DNA of 64,000 bases from contig JAJZRU010000009.1 of the NCBI GenBank assembly GCA_021802555.1, forward strand, positions 1 through 64,000. Reading direction: 5' to 3'. A program made the translations under genes and the position numbers. The first letter of the stretch is position 1; the number at the start of each line of letters is the position of its first letter. This stretch comes from Pseudomonadota bacterium (GTDB lineage: Bacteria; Pseudomonadota; Gammaproteobacteria; Burkholderiales; Thiobacillaceae). This document shows positions 19,317 to 31,420 of this stretch, piece by piece. Under the pieces are notes generated by a model. It was given only the letters and a program-made list of their open reading frames with translations. It ran no database searches and was not told the DNA's origin.

Positions 19317-19431
19317 GGCGCGGGCGGCGCGTGTTCCGCGTGCAAACGCACAAAGACTCCTGCGCAGGGCATAAATACGCCGGCCTCGAACTTGCTCGCG
19401 CATTCCGCTAAGCTTGCGCGCGGAGGTCATC

Positions 19432-20511
19432 ATGAACGAGCAGGAAATCCGCGAGATCCGCATCAACCCCATCATCCCCGCCGAGTCGGTGCTGGTGGCG
19501 ACGGCGCGCTCCATGCGCCCCAAGAAAGCCGAAGACCTGGCGCCGCGCGATACGCGCAAGCATGTGGACACCTGCCCCTTTTGCAAGGGCAACGAGCACA
19601 AGACGCCGCCGGAGATCTTGCGCCTGCCGGAAGGCGGGGAGTGGGAAGTGCGCCTGGTGCCCAATCTGTACCCGGTGCTGGGAGACGACCGCCAGGAGGC
19701 GAGCTTCGCCTTCGGTTTGCAGCAGGCCATCGACGGCTACGGCCGCCACGAAGTGTTCATCGACCATCCGCATCACGGCGCCGCCGTCCATGAAATGGCG
19801 GAGGCGCATCTTGCCCAGGTCCTGCTGGCCTATCGGCTGCGCATGGCGCAGCTGTTCGCCGCCGACCCGCGCCTCAAGTATGTCCTGGTGTTCAAGAATT
19901 TCGGACCTGCCGCGGGTGCTTCCATCCCGCATACCCACAGCCAGATCATCGCCATGCCGGTGGTGCCGGAAAACGTCGAGGCCGAGGCGCGCAATTCGGC
20001 CGAGTACTTTCGCCGGCATCATCACTGCATCTTCTGTACGCTCATAGATGAGGCGCTGACGTTCGAGGCGGCGATCTACGACCGAACCTCGGGTTCGGTG
20101 CGGCGCAAGATCAGCGTCGGCCAGTACATCGTGGAAAGAGGGCGGCACTTCATCGCCATCAAGCCCTTCGCCAGCCGCTACGAATGGGAGGTGCACATCC
20201 TCCCCTTGCAGCACCAGGCGGATTTTCTCGACGCCACCGACGAGGAACTCGCCGACCTGGCCGCGGTGCTGCGCCGCACCATGGCCCGGCTGGATGCCGT
20301 GATCGGCGGCGCCCAGTACAATTTTTTCCTGCATTCCCTGCCCCATGACGCGCAGCGCGAGCAGCATGGCGCCTCCTATCACTGGCATCTGGAAATCTGC
20401 CCGCGCACATCCATACCGACGGGTTTTGAACTGGGCTCGGGTTTGTTCGTCAATACCATCAGCCCGGAAGCGGCCGCCGAGCGGCTGCGCAGGGCGGAAA
20501 TCACCCTATGA
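19432..20511 (+). CDS. galT: Galactose-1-phosphate uridylyltransferase family protein
   Basis: GalT-type enzymes exchange UMP or another nucleotide between sugar phosphates (HIT-superfamily transferases). The 359-residue protein has a zinc site beginning CPFC (C48, C51) and the catalytic H167-T-H169-S-Q171, with the nucleophilic His second. A second C-x2-C-like HCIFC segment follows at about 205-209. The start ATG 19432 is set by a GGAGG site 6 bp upstream. No galK or galE is adjacent. Its place beside the TrpD-like/Rieske pair and its divergence from E. coli GalT leave the true sugar or nucleotide open. Confidence 0.85.
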   Translation: MNEQEIREIRINPIIPAESVLVATARSMRPKKAEDLAPRDTRKHVDTCPFCKGNEHKTPPEILRLPEGGEWEVRLVPNLYPVLGDDRQEASFAFGLQQAIDGYGRHEVFIDHPHHGAAVHEMAEAHLAQVLLAYRLRMAQLFAADPRLKYVLVFKNFGPAAGASIPHTHSQIIAMPVVPENVEAEARNSAEYFRRHHHCIFCTLIDEALTFEAAIYDRTSGSVRRKISVGQYIVERGRHFIAIKPFASRYEWEVHILPLQHQADFLDATDEELADLAAVLRRTMARLDAVIGGAQYNFFLHSLPHDAQREQHGASYHWHLEICPRTSIPTGFELGSGLFVNTISPEAAAERLRRAEITL

Positions 20512-20690
20512 CCTAAGGGGAATAGGGTCGGCAGCCGCACTATGGCAGACTGGCCTGCGCCTTCGGGAGCTCGCAGTTCGTGCCCCGCAACGGTCGCCCG
20601 GATGCACTACAATGGGCGAAGCAATTAACCCGGATAACAGCCCGGCATGGGCGCCTATGCCGGACACGACGACCAAACAGGAGAGCCAAA

Positions 20691-20927
20691 ATGGCCGGAA
20701 AACCACAATTATTGCAGGACCCTTTTCTCAACGCCTTGCGCAAGGAGCATGTGCCGGTGTCCATTTACCTCGTCAACGGCATCAAGCTGCAGGGACAGGT
20801 CGAATCCTTCGATCAATACGTGGTTTTGCTCAAGAACGCCGTGACCCAGATGGTATACAAGCACGCCATTTCCACGGTGGTGCCCAGCCGTGCGGTGAAA
20901 TACTACGACGAGACGGCGGAAGATTGA
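20691..20927 (+). CDS. hfq: RNA chaperone Hfq
   Basis: Hfq is the hexameric Sm-like protein that pairs small RNAs with mRNAs. The 78-residue sequence carries Sm1 ([20 protein letters not shown]) and Sm2 ([12 protein letters not shown]). The tail is short compared with E. coli (102 residues), as is common in betaproteobacteria. An AGGAGAG site lies a few bases before the ATG. A TACAAT hexamer about 80 bp upstream (20611-20616) is a candidate -10 box. hflX follows after 12 bp. Confidence 0.98.
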   Translation: MAGKPQLLQDPFLNALRKEHVPVSIYLVNGIKLQGQVESFDQYVVLLKNAVTQMVYKHAISTVVPSRAVKYYDETAED

Positions 20928-20939
20928 GGCGGGCGGATA

Positions 20940-22070
20940 GTGTTTGAGCGTCACCAGGGCGGGGAGCGGGCGCTCCTGGTTGCCCTGGATTTCGGCGCAG
21001 CCGAATACGAAGAGAGCCTGGAAGAGTTGGGCGATCTGGCCGCCAGCGCGGGGCTGGATGTGCTGGGCGTGGTGCGCGGCAGGCGCAGCCGGCCCGATCC
21101 GGCTACTTATGCCGGACGCGGCAAGGTCGAGGAAATCGCCGCCCAGGCGGGGGCCGCGGGCGCCGATGTGGTGATTTTCAACCATGAGCTTTCCCCGGCC
21201 CAGGAGCGCAACCTGGAGAGGGCGCTGCAGTGCCGCGTGGTCGATCGCGTCAGTCTTATCCTGGATATTTTTGCCCGTCGCGCGCAAAGCGCGGAAGGCA
21301 AGCTGCAGGTGGAGTTGGCGCAGCTCAAGCACCTGTCCACCCGGCTGGTGCGCGGCTGGACTCACCTGGAACGGCAGAAGGGCGGCATCGGCCTGCGCGG
21401 CCCCGGCGAAACGCAGCTGGAAACCGACCGCCGCCTGCTCGGGGACAGGGTCAAGCTGCTTGCCGCTCGGCTGCAGAAGCTGGAACGCCAGCGCGAGGTG
21501 CAGCGCCGCGCACGCGAGCGGCGGCGCGTTCCCGCCGTGGCCCTGGTGGGCTACACCAACGCCGGCAAGTCCACTTTGTTCAACGCCCTGACCAAGGCTG
21601 GCGTGTACGCGGCCGATCAGCTCTTCGCCACCCTGGACACCACCACGCGGCGACTGCATCTGGGGGAGGGGAGCGACGTCGTGCTGTCGGATACCGTGGG
21701 TTTCATCACCCAGCTGCCGCATGAACTGGTGGCCGCCTTTCACGCCACGCTCGAAGCTACCGCGCGGGCCGATCTGCTGCTGCATGTGGTGGATGCCGCC
21801 AGTCCGCACCGCGACCATCAGGTCGCCGAGGTAGATCAGGTGCTCGCACGCATCGGCGCGGCCGAGGTGCCGCAGATACGGGTGTACAACAAGATCGATT
21901 TGACGGCGCTGGCGCCGGAAGCGGTGCGCGACGAGTATGGTAAGATTCGCAGCGTTTACGTGTCCGCTCGCACCGGCGCCGGGCTCGGGGAATTGCGCGA
22001 CGCCCTGGCCGAGGTGACGGGCGCCGGCAAATCCATCGAGAAAACCGGCGAATTTTCCCTTCTTCACTAA
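20940..22070 (+). CDS. hflX: Ribosome-associated GTPase HflX
   Basis: HflX splits stalled or heat-damaged 70S ribosomes. The 376-residue protein has the HflX N-terminal domain and linker coiled coil (GGIGLRGPGETQLETDRR at about 148-165). The GTPase domain has G1 GYTNAGKST (204-212), the DTVGF G3 motif and NKID as G4. The C-terminal extension is short. It starts at GTG 20940, 12 bp after hfq, in the conserved hfq-hflX-hflK-hflC order. Confidence 0.96.
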   Translation: MFERHQGGERALLVALDFGAAEYEESLEELGDLAASAGLDVLGVVRGRRSRPDPATYAGRGKVEEIAAQAGAAGADVVIFNHELSPAQERNLERALQCRVVDRVSLILDIFARRAQSAEGKLQVELAQLKHLSTRLVRGWTHLERQKGGIGLRGPGETQLETDRRLLGDRVKLLAARLQKLERQREVQRRARERRRVPAVALVGYTNAGKSTLFNALTKAGVYAADQLFATLDTTTRRLHLGEGSDVVLSDTVGFITQLPHELVAAFHATLEATARADLLLHVVDAASPHRDHQVAEVDQVLARIGAAEVPQIRVYNKIDLTALAPEAVRDEYGKIRSVYVSARTGAGLGELRDALAEVTGAGKSIEKTGEFSLLH

Positions 22071-22079
22071 TCCGAGATT

Positions 22080-23288
22080 ATGGCTTGGAACGATCCCCAG
22101 TGGGGGAAAAAAGACAATGGCGGACCGCCTGACCTGGATGAGCTGTGGCGACGCCTGAACAGGCGGCTCGCAGGTCTTTTTGGCGACAAAGGCAAAGGCG
22201 GCGAACCCTCCGGTGCGCCCGCCGGGGCGCCCATGATACCGGGGCGCTCGCTGATCGGATTTGCGCTCGCGGCGGCTGTCGCGCTGTGGCTGGCCAGCGG
22301 TTTTTACATCGTCGATGCTGGCGAGCGCGGCGTGGTGCTGCGCTTCGGCAAATATACGGAAACCACCCAGCCGGGGCCGCATTGGCATCTGCCTTGGCCG
22401 GTCGAGCGCGTGCAGGTGGTCAACGTCGACCAGGTGCGCACCGTGGAGATCGGCTATCGCAACAACGTGCGCAACAAGATTCCCCAGGAATCGCTCATGC
22501 TCACGGATGACGAGAACATCATCGATCTCCAGTTCGCGGTCCAGTACACGGTGAAAAATCCGGAGGACTATCTGTTCAACGATCGCTCTCCCAACGATGC
22601 CGTGAAACAGGTGGCGGAATCGGCCATGCGCGAGATCGTCGGCCGCAGCAAGATGGATTATGTCCTCTACGAGGGGCGCAGCGACATCGCCGCACAGGCC
22701 AAGAGCCTGATGCAGAAGATACTCGACCGCTACGGCACCGGCATCGCCATCAGCCAAGTCACCCTGCAGAATGCCCAGCCGCCAGAACAGGTGCAGGCCG
22801 CGTTCGACGACGCGGTGAAAGCGGGCCAGGACAAGGAGCGGCAGAAAAACGAGGCGCAGGCCTATGCCAACGACGTAGTGCCGCGTGCCAAGGGTTTGGC
22901 GGCGCGTCTGATCGAAGAGGCGCAGGGCTACCGGCAGTCGGTCATCGCCACGGCCAAAGGCGACGCCAGCCGCTTCGACCAGATCGCCGCCGAATACCGC
23001 AGGGCCCCGGAGGTCACGCGCACCCGGATGTATCTTGATACCATGCAGCAGGTTCTGAGTCATACCAGCAAGGTCATCGTCGAGCAGAACGGCAGCCGTA
23101 ATTTGCTTTATCTGCCGCTCGACAAGCTTCAGCAGATGGCTACGCCGCCCGCTGCTCCCCCGGCGCCTGCTGCACCGCCGCCGGCGGTGTCCGACCAGGC
23201 GGCCCCGCCGCCCGCGCCGGCGGCGGGAGACTCGCTGTTCCGCTCGCGCGATGCCTTCCGCAGCCGCGCCCGGGAGGAAAGGCCATGA
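22080..23288 (+). CDS. hflK: FtsH protease modulator HflK
   Basis: HflK forms a periplasmic cage with HflC around the FtsH protease and limits its action on membrane proteins. The 402-residue protein has a Gly/Pro-rich cytoplasmic N-terminus, one membrane helix (about 58-78, IGFALAAAVALWLASGFYIV), the SPFH/band-7 domain (GERGVVLRFGKYTETTQPG), and a long C-terminal helix followed by a Pro/Ala-rich tail. Its stop overlaps the hflC start by four bases. Confidence 0.96.
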   Translation: MAWNDPQWGKKDNGGPPDLDELWRRLNRRLAGLFGDKGKGGEPSGAPAGAPMIPGRSLIGFALAAAVALWLASGFYIVDAGERGVVLRFGKYTETTQPGPHWHLPWPVERVQVVNVDQVRTVEIGYRNNVRNKIPQESLMLTDDENIIDLQFAVQYTVKNPEDYLFNDRSPNDAVKQVAESAMREIVGRSKMDYVLYEGRSDIAAQAKSLMQKILDRYGTGIAISQVTLQNAQPPEQVQAAFDDAVKAGQDKERQKNEAQAYANDVVPRAKGLAARLIEEAQGYRQSVIATAKGDASRFDQIAAEYRRAPEVTRTRMYLDTMQQVLSHTSKVIVEQNGSRNLLYLPLDKLQQMATPPAAPPAPAAPPPAVSDQAAPPPAPAAGDSLFRSRDAFRSRAREERP

Positions 23289-24166
23289 AGCGCAATTGGG
23301 GCAGCATCATCGCCATCGTCGTGGTGGCACTCATCCTCGCCAACGCCAGCATGTTCGTCGTGGACCAGCGCCAGGCCGCGATCGTGTTCCGCCTGGGGCA
23401 GATCGTTTCGGTGATCAAGCAGCCGGGGCTTTATTTCAAGATCCCCTTGCTGGAAAACGTGCGCTATTTCGACACCCGCATCCTTACCCTGGATACGGCC
23501 GAGCCGCAGCGTTATCTCACTTCGGAGAAGAAGAATCTGCTGGTCGATTCCTTCGTGAAATGGCGCGTGGCGAATCCCGAGCAGTACTACGTCTCGGTGG
23601 GCGGCGATGAGGCGCGCGCCATGACCCGCCTCGACCAGACGGTGAACGATCTGATGCGCGCCGAATTCGGCAAGCTCACCATCAACCAGGTGGTTTCCAG
23701 CCAGCGCGGCGAGGTGATGGACGCGATCCGCGCCAAGGCCCAGGCCGACGCCAGCAAGATCGGCGTCCAGGTGGTCGATGTGCGCTTGCAGCGCGTGGAA
23801 TTGCCGCAGGAGGTCAGCGAATCGGTCTATCGCCGCATGGGAGCGGAGCGCAAGCGCGTCGCCAACGAGCTGCGTTCCACCGGCGCGGCCGAGGCCGAGC
23901 AGATCAAGGCCGAAGCCGACAAACAGAAAGACATCATCGTTGCCCAGGCCTATGGCGAAGCCCAGAAAGTCAAGGGTGAGGGCGATGCCCGTGCGGCGGC
24001 CATCTACGCTGCCGCCTATGACAAGGATCCGCAGTTCTATGCCTTCTACCGCAGCATGCAGGCCTATCGGGAAAGCCTCAAGGGCAAGAACGACGTCATC
24101 ATCCTGAGCCCCAGTTCGGATTTCCTCAAATACATGCAGAACCCGCGCGGGGCAGGGAAGCGCTGA
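23285..24166 (+). CDS. hflC: FtsH protease modulator HflC
   Basis: Partner of HflK in the FtsH-regulating complex. The 293-residue protein has an N-terminal signal anchor (about 6-26) and an SPFH domain beginning VDQRQAAIVFRLGQ. An Ala/Glu-rich helix follows (EAEQIKAEADKQKDIIVAQAYGEAQ), then the conserved C-terminal segment DPQFYAFYRSMQAYRESL. Coupled to hflK by an ATGA overlap. Confidence 0.97.
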   Translation: MKRNWGSIIAIVVVALILANASMFVVDQRQAAIVFRLGQIVSVIKQPGLYFKIPLLENVRYFDTRILTLDTAEPQRYLTSEKKNLLVDSFVKWRVANPEQYYVSVGGDEARAMTRLDQTVNDLMRAEFGKLTINQVVSSQRGEVMDAIRAKAQADASKIGVQVVDVRLQRVELPQEVSESVYRRMGAERKRVANELRSTGAAEAEQIKAEADKQKDIIVAQAYGEAQKVKGEGDARAAAIYAAAYDKDPQFYAFYRSMQAYRESLKGKNDVIILSPSSDFLKYMQNPRGAGKR

Positions 24167-24167
24167 A

Positions 24168-24347
24168 GTGGATTGGGTCGCGGCGTTCGCCCTGCTGTTG
24201 CTGCTCGAAGGCATGCTCCCTTTCGCCTTGCCGCAGGTGTGGCGCAGCGCTTTCACGCGCATGACCGCCATGCCCGACGGCCAGCTGCGCCTCATGGGAC
24301 TGATTTCCATGACCCTGGGCCTCGCTCTGCTTTTCTGGGTGCGCTGA
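24168..24347 (+). CDS. yjeT: DUF2065 (YjeT-like) small membrane protein
   Basis: This 59-residue gene starts at GTG 24168, one base after the hflC stop. The protein has two hydrophobic helices (AAFALLLLLEGMLPFALP and LRLMGLISMTLGLALLFWV) separated by a short polar turn, the pattern of DUF2065. In E. coli the homologous gene also lies between hflC and purA, which supports the call. Function unknown; probably an inner-membrane accessory of the HflKC region. Confidence 0.85.
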   Translation: MDWVAAFALLLLLEGMLPFALPQVWRSAFTRMTAMPDGQLRLMGLISMTLGLALLFWVR

Positions 24348-24349
24348 CC

Positions 24350-25318
24350 GTGCGCGCATGGGCTCTGCCGGAGCATCTGGAGGACGTGCTGCCGCCGTTG
24401 GCGTGGCGCATGGAAGAACAGCGCCGCGCGCTGCTGGACTTGTTCCGTGCGCGCGGCTATGAGCTGGTGATCTCGCCCCTCATCGAATACCTGGACTCGC
24501 TGCTCTCGGGCGCCGCAGCCGAACTCGATCTCAAGACCTTCAAGCTGGTCGATCAGTTGTCCGGCCGCCTCATGGGCGTGCGCGCCGACATCACGCCCCA
24601 GGTGGCGCGCATCGACGCGCATCTGCTGGCGCACAATGCGGTCAATCGCCTGTGCTATGTCGGCAGCGTGCTGCATACCACCACCGACAGTTTCCACCGC
24701 AACCGCGAGCCGGTGCAGATCGGCGCCGAATGCTATGGCGTAGCCGGCATCGAGGCCGATGGCGAGCTCGTACAGCTCATGCTGGATGGTCTGGCGGCGG
24801 TCGGCATCGGCGACGTGCAGCTGGATCTGGGCCATGTCGGCATCGTGCGTGGGCTGGCGTGCGCGGCGGGGCTCGACGAAGCGCGCGAGCGCGAGCTTTT
24901 CGCGGCCCTGCAAGCCAAGGACGGGGGCGCGGTCGCGGCCGTTACTGCCGCGCTGGCACCGTCCCTGCGCGACGCTTTCGCCCAGCTCATACGCCTCTAC
25001 GGCGGCGCCGGGGTACTGGCTGAGGCGCGCCGTGCGCTGCCGCCCCTGCCCGCGCTGGGCGCGGCCCTCGACGACCTGGACCGCTTGGCGCAAAGGGTGG
25101 CTGGCATGGCCGCGGATGTGGCCTTCGACCTCGCCGAGCTGCGCGGTTACGGGTATCACAGCGGCGTGGTGTTCGCGGCCTATACGTCCGGCCGCAGCCG
25201 CGCCATCGCACTGGGCGGACGCTACGACGAGGTCGGCAGAATCTTCGGCCGCGCGCGCCCGGCTACGGGCTTCAGCATGGATCTGAGGGAGTTGGCCCAG
25301 GCCAGCCCCGCCTGTTGA
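24350..25318 (+). CDS. hisZ: ATP phosphoribosyltransferase regulatory subunit HisZ (short form)
   Basis: HisZ is a catalytically inactive histidyl-tRNA-synthetase paralogue that activates the short HisG enzyme, the first step of histidine synthesis. The 322-residue protein has the class II synthetase core (DLKTFKLVDQLSGRLMGVRADITPQVARI) and the C-terminal core motif RSRAIALGGRYDEVG. It ends soon after ATGFSMDLREL. Many proteobacterial HisZ proteins run 50-60 residues further, so this one is short. The GTG start lies 2 bp after the yjeT stop. The frame extends upstream without a better start. Confidence 0.9.
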   Translation: MRAWALPEHLEDVLPPLAWRMEEQRRALLDLFRARGYELVISPLIEYLDSLLSGAAAELDLKTFKLVDQLSGRLMGVRADITPQVARIDAHLLAHNAVNRLCYVGSVLHTTTDSFHRNREPVQIGAECYGVAGIEADGELVQLMLDGLAAVGIGDVQLDLGHVGIVRGLACAAGLDEARERELFAALQAKDGGAVAAVTAALAPSLRDAFAQLIRLYGGAGVLAEARRALPPLPALGAALDDLDRLAQRVAGMAADVAFDLAELRGYGYHSGVVFAAYTSGRSRAIALGGRYDEVGRIFGRARPATGFSMDLRELAQASPAC

Positions 25319-25319
25319 C

Positions 25320-25343
25320 GGAAAGTCGAATGTTTGACTTTCC
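25320..25343 (+). terminator. Hairpin after hisZ
   Basis: An 8-bp inverted repeat, GGAAAGTC / GACTTTCC, lies directly after the hisZ stop with an 8-base loop. It lacks a clear T-run, so it may be an mRNA 3' end stabiliser or a weak terminator separating hisZ from purA. Confidence 0.4.
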
Positions 25344-25370
25344 CTTCAATAACGCGCCAAGGTTTAATAG

Positions 25371-27507
<2,137 letters not shown>

Positions 27508-27516
27508 CGCGCCGCC

Positions 27517-29160
27517 TCAGCGCGGCGTGCGCAGCTTCAGATATTGGCGCATCAGGCCCATGGTCGAGGCATCGTGCGCACCGGGCCGGACGCCGCCCAG
27601 TTCGCGGATGAGGGTGCCGGCGAGCTGCTTGCCCAGCTCCACGCCCCATTGATCGAAGGCATTGATGTCCCACACGGCGCTTTGCACCAGCACCTTGTGC
27701 TCGTACAGGGCGATGAGCCGGCCCAGCGTGCGCGGCGTGAGCTGCCCATAGAGCAGGGTATTGCTCGGGCGATTGCCCGGAAAGGTTTTGTGCGGCGCCA
27801 GGCGCCTGACTTCGCGCGCCGGCAGCCCGGCCGCGGCGAGTTCCGCGGCGGCCTCAGCGCGGGTTTTCCCACGCATGAGTGCTTCGCTTTGCGCCAGGCA
27901 ATTGGCCACCAGCATCTGGTGTTGCCCGTCCAGGTCGGCATGGGTGCGCGCCGCCACGAGGAAGTCCAGCGGAATGAAGCGCGTCCCCTGGTGCAGGAGC
28001 TGGAAGAAGGCGTGCTGGCCGTTGGTGCCGGGCTCGCCCCAGACGATTTCGCCGGTGTCACAGGCCACCGCTTGGCCGGCGCGCGTCACCCCCTTGCCGT
28101 TGGATTCCATGCACAGTTGCTGCAGGTAAGCGGGGAAGCGCGCCAGATGCTGGTCGTAAGGCATCACGCCGTGGGCGCTGGCGCCCCAGAAATGCTGATA
28201 CCAGATGGCCAACAGGCCCAGGGTTCCGGGCAGGCTGGCCAGCGGATCGGCGCGGAAATGCGCGTCCATGTCACGGCCGCCTGCCAACAGTTCACGAAAG
28301 CCGTCCATGCCGACGTATAACGCGATGGGCAGGCCGATCGCCGACCACAGGGAGTAGCGCCCGCCCACCCAGTCCCAGAAGCCGAACATATGCTCCGGGT
28401 CGATGCCGAACTTTTCCACCTCGGCCCGGTTTGTGGAGACCGCCACGAAGTGGCGCGCGACGGCGGATTTGTCCCTGAGCGTTTTGAGCAGCCAGCGGCG
28501 CGCGGCCTGGGCGTTGGCCAGCGTCTCCAGCGTGGTGAAGGTCTTCGATGCGACGATGAACAGCGTGCTCTCCGCCTTGAGCGGCGCCAGGGTGTCGCCC
28601 AGATGCTGGGGATCGACGTTGGACACGAAGTGCATGCGCAGCCGCTTGTGGCCGTAAGGCACGAGCGCCCGGCAGGCCATGGCGGGGCCGAGGTCGGAAC
28701 CGCCGATGCCTATATTTACGACATCGGTGATCGCCGCGCCGGTATGGCCCTTCCAGCGCCCGCTGCGCACCGTGCGGGTGAAGCGCTCCATGCGCGCGAG
28801 CACCTGCGCGACTTCCGGCATGACGTTCTCGCCTTGGACGTAAATCGGCACGCCGGGGTCGTTGCGCAGCGCCACGTGCAGCGCCGCCCGCTGTTCGGTG
28901 TTGTTGACGGGCTCGCCGCGGAACATCGCGGCCACGCGCGCCTCGACGCCGGTGGCGCGGCCCAGGTCCCTGAGCAATGTGAGGGTTTCCGCCGAGATGA
29001 GGTTTTTCGAATAGTCCAGCAGGAGGTCGTCCAGCACGGCGGAAAACCGCTCGAAGCGCCGCAGCTCCTGGGCGAAGACATCGCGCAGGTGGCGTCCCTT
29101 CCAGGCCTGGCGGTGCGCCTTGAGCGCCTGCCACTGCGCGAGGCGAGTGAGCCGGTTCAT
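27517..29160 (-). CDS. pgi: Glucose-6-phosphate isomerase
   Basis: Pgi interconverts glucose 6-phosphate and fructose 6-phosphate, linking glycolysis with glycogen synthesis. The 547-residue protein shows the SIS-fold motifs [16 protein letters not shown] and the PGI signatures [17 protein letters not shown] and [19 protein letters not shown]. The frame is open upstream, but MNRLTRL at 29160 is the right start by family length and lies 4 bp after the glgB stop. So glgB and pgi form an operon. Confidence 0.97.
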   Translation of the reverse strand: MNRLTRLAQWQALKAHRQAWKGRHLRDVFAQELRRFERFSAVLDDLLLDYSKNLISAETLTLLRDLGRATGVEARVAAMFRGEPVNNTEQRAALHVALRNDPGVPIYVQGENVMPEVAQVLARMERFTRTVRSGRWKGHTGAAITDVVNIGIGGSDLGPAMACRALVPYGHKRLRMHFVSNVDPQHLGDTLAPLKAESTLFIVASKTFTTLETLANAQAARRWLLKTLRDKSAVARHFVAVSTNRAEVEKFGIDPEHMFGFWDWVGGRYSLWSAIGLPIALYVGMDGFRELLAGGRDMDAHFRADPLASLPGTLGLLAIWYQHFWGASAHGVMPYDQHLARFPAYLQQLCMESNGKGVTRAGQAVACDTGEIVWGEPGTNGQHAFFQLLHQGTRFIPLDFLVAARTHADLDGQHQMLVANCLAQSEALMRGKTRAEAAAELAAAGLPAREVRRLAPHKTFPGNRPSNTLLYGQLTPRTLGRLIALYEHKVLVQSAVWDINAFDQWGVELGKQLAGTLIRELGGVRPGAHDASTMGLMRQYLKLRTPR

Positions 29161-29164
29161 GGCT

Positions 29165-31321
29165 TCATCTCTGGGGGGCGAGGACGATGCTGGCCAGCGG
29201 CGGCAACGTGACCGACACCGACCAGTCCTGGCCCATCCAAGCGGTGGGTTCGGCTTCCAGGTCGGCGGCGTTACGCTGATTCGAGCCGCAGTAGCGCTGC
29301 GCATCGCTGTTGAAAATCTCCATGTAGCGCCCACCCTGGGGCACCCCGGTGCGAAAACCCGTGCGCAGCACCGGGGTGAAATTGAGCAGCACGACCACAA
29401 AGCCACCCGCGCGGTCCCGTCTTATATAGGCGAGAATGGATTGCTCGGCGTCATTGCAGTCCAGCCATTGGAAGCCCGCCGGATCGAAGTCCAGATCATG
29501 CAGCGCCGCTTCGTTCCGATACAGGCGATTGAGGTCGCCCACCAGGCGCTTGATGCCGGCATGCCAGTCGATGCCGCACTGGCCCCAGTCGAGCTCCCAG
29601 CCGGACTGCCACTCACGCCCCTGAGCGAATTCGTTGCCCATGAAATTGAGCTTTTTTCCGGGCGTGGTCATTTGATAGGTGTAAAGCAGGCGCAGGTTGG
29701 CGAATTTCTGCCAGGCATCGCCGGGCATCTTGGACAGCATGGAGCCTTTGCCGTGCACGACCTCGTCATGGGAAAAGGGCAGCAGGAAGTTTTCCGTATA
29801 GGCGTAAAGCTGCCCGAAGGTGAGCAGGTTGTGGTGCCAGCGCCGATGCACCGGATCGTGCTGCATGTAGCGCAGGGTGTCGTTCATCCAGCCCATGTTC
29901 CATTTGATGGAGAAACCCAGGCCGCCCAGATGGGCCGGACGCGACACCATGGGCCAGGCGGTGGATTCCTCGGCAAAAGTGAGCGCGCCGGGAAAGCGTC
30001 CATGCACCATGATGTTCAGCTCGCGCAGGAAGTCGATGGCTTCCAGGTTCTCGCGCCCGCCGTACTTGTTCGGCAGCCATTCGCCGTCCTTGCGCGAATA
30101 ATCCAGGTAGAGCATGGAGGCCACGGCATCCACGCGCAGACCGTCGGCATGGAATTCGTCGAGCCAATAGTCGGCGCTCGACAGGAGAAAGCTTTTTACC
30201 TCGCTGCGGCCGTAGTTGAAGATATGCGTGCCCCAGTCCTGGTGGTAGCCCTGGCGGGGATCCTCGTGCTCGTACAGCGCGGTGCCGTCGAAGCGCGCCA
30301 GCGCCCAGGCATCCTGGGGGAAATGGGCGGGCACCCAGTCCAGGATGACGCCGATACCGGCTTCATGGCAGCGGTCGATGAAGGCCTTGAGGTCGTCAGG
30401 CCTGCCGTAGCGGCTGGTCGGGGCGAAGTAGCCGGAGGTTTGATAGCCCCACGATTCGTCCAGCGGATGCTCGGTGACGGGAAGCAGTTCGATATGGGTA
30501 TAGCCCAGATCCAGCACATAGGGAATGAGGTGCTCGGCAAGTTCCGCATAAGTGTAAAAGCGCCCGTCGGGATGGCGCCGCCACGCCCCGGCGTGGACTT
30601 CGTAGATGCTGACGGGGCCATGCTGCCAGTCCCAACGCGCGCGCGCTTGCATCCATGCGCTGTCGTGCCACGCATAGGCGGACGCGGTCGGCACGCGTGC
30701 CGCTGTGCCGGGGCGGCGCTCGAACCAGCGTGCGTAGGGATCGGTCTTGAGCAACAGATGGCCGCTGTGCTGGCGGATTTCGTATTTGTACAGCGTGCCG
30801 GCGGTCAGGCCGGGAATGAACAGCTCCCATACCCCGCTGTTTCCCCGGCTGCGCATGGCGTGGAGGCGGCCGTCCCACAGATTGAAGTCGCCGACTACCG
30901 AGACGCGCTCGGCATTGGGCGCCCAGAGCGCAAAGCGCACGCCGTCCACGCCGTTGATCTGCAGGGGTTGCGCGCCCAGCACGCGATAGGCCTGAAGGAG
31001 CTTGCCTTCGTTGAAAAGGTACAGATCCCGCTCTGACAGCGTGGGCGGAAAGCAGTAAGGGTCGAACCATTCATTGCGCCCGCGGCCGTAGTCCGCGCGC
31101 AGCCGGTAGGGCAGCTCCGGAGCGAGGCCCCCGCGCCACTCGAACAGGCCCCGTGGATCGGTTTTTTCCATCGGGCCGACACCGAGAATTTCCAATTCCA
31201 GTGCGTGCGGATCGAAAGCACGCACGACGTGCCCATCGCCCTCCGCATGCCAGCCCAGGAACTCGAAGGGATCGTGGCTGCGCGCCGCGGCGATGACGCT
31301 GAAGCGAGCATCGGTATTCAT
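29165..31321 (-). CDS. glgB: 1,4-alpha-glucan branching enzyme
   Basis: GlgB makes alpha-1,6 branches in glycogen. The 718-residue protein has an N-terminal N1/CBM48 region (DPFEFLGWH, then [24 protein letters not shown]). The GH13 catalytic barrel has the nucleophile D398 in [18 protein letters not shown] and the acid/base Glu in FAEESTAWP (about 451). [13 protein letters not shown] and a C-terminal beta-domain follow. It is divergent from glgC and followed 4 bp later by pgi. Confidence 0.97.
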   Translation of the reverse strand: MNTDARFSVIAAARSHDPFEFLGWHAEGDGHVVRAFDPHALELEILGVGPMEKTDPRGLFEWRGGLAPELPYRLRADYGRGRNEWFDPYCFPPTLSERDLYLFNEGKLLQAYRVLGAQPLQINGVDGVRFALWAPNAERVSVVGDFNLWDGRLHAMRSRGNSGVWELFIPGLTAGTLYKYEIRQHSGHLLLKTDPYARWFERRPGTAARVPTASAYAWHDSAWMQARARWDWQHGPVSIYEVHAGAWRRHPDGRFYTYAELAEHLIPYVLDLGYTHIELLPVTEHPLDESWGYQTSGYFAPTSRYGRPDDLKAFIDRCHEAGIGVILDWVPAHFPQDAWALARFDGTALYEHEDPRQGYHQDWGTHIFNYGRSEVKSFLLSSADYWLDEFHADGLRVDAVASMLYLDYSRKDGEWLPNKYGGRENLEAIDFLRELNIMVHGRFPGALTFAEESTAWPMVSRPAHLGGLGFSIKWNMGWMNDTLRYMQHDPVHRRWHHNLLTFGQLYAYTENFLLPFSHDEVVHGKGSMLSKMPGDAWQKFANLRLLYTYQMTTPGKKLNFMGNEFAQGREWQSGWELDWGQCGIDWHAGIKRLVGDLNRLYRNEAALHDLDFDPAGFQWLDCNDAEQSILAYIRRDRAGGFVVVLLNFTPVLRTGFRTGVPQGGRYMEIFNSDAQRYCGSNQRNAADLEAEPTAWMGQDWSVSVTLPPLASIVLAPQR

Positions 31322-31367
31322 CCAGCAACTCGTTTATTTTGTTGCGCCAAAGCGTATCATAGGCGCG

Positions 31368-31399
31368 AAACGGCGCCCAGCCCGCGCTGGGCGCCGTTT
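31368..31399. promoter_or_regulatory. Perfect 14-bp-stem hairpin in the glgB/glgC divergent region
   Basis: Arms 31368-31381 and 31386-31399 are perfectly complementary, with a CCGC loop (left arm AAACGGCGCCCAGC). It lies 21 bp upstream of the glgC ATG, so it is probably in the glgC 5' leader. It may also lie in the glgB leader, depending on promoter positions. Such a strong stem could act as an attenuator or mRNA stabiliser; no experimental parallel is known to me. Confidence 0.6.
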
Positions 31400-31420
31400 G
31401 CCCGATCATCGGTTTCCATC

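Noticed and set aside
20709-23063. A 784-codon minus-strand frame opposite hfq, hflX and hflK
   Set aside because: It lies opposite three clear conserved genes, has biased composition and no plausible domain.
29161-29406. Upstream extension of pgi to 629 codons
   Set aside because: It runs inside the 3' end of glgB. Normal Pgi length and N-terminus support the start at 29160.
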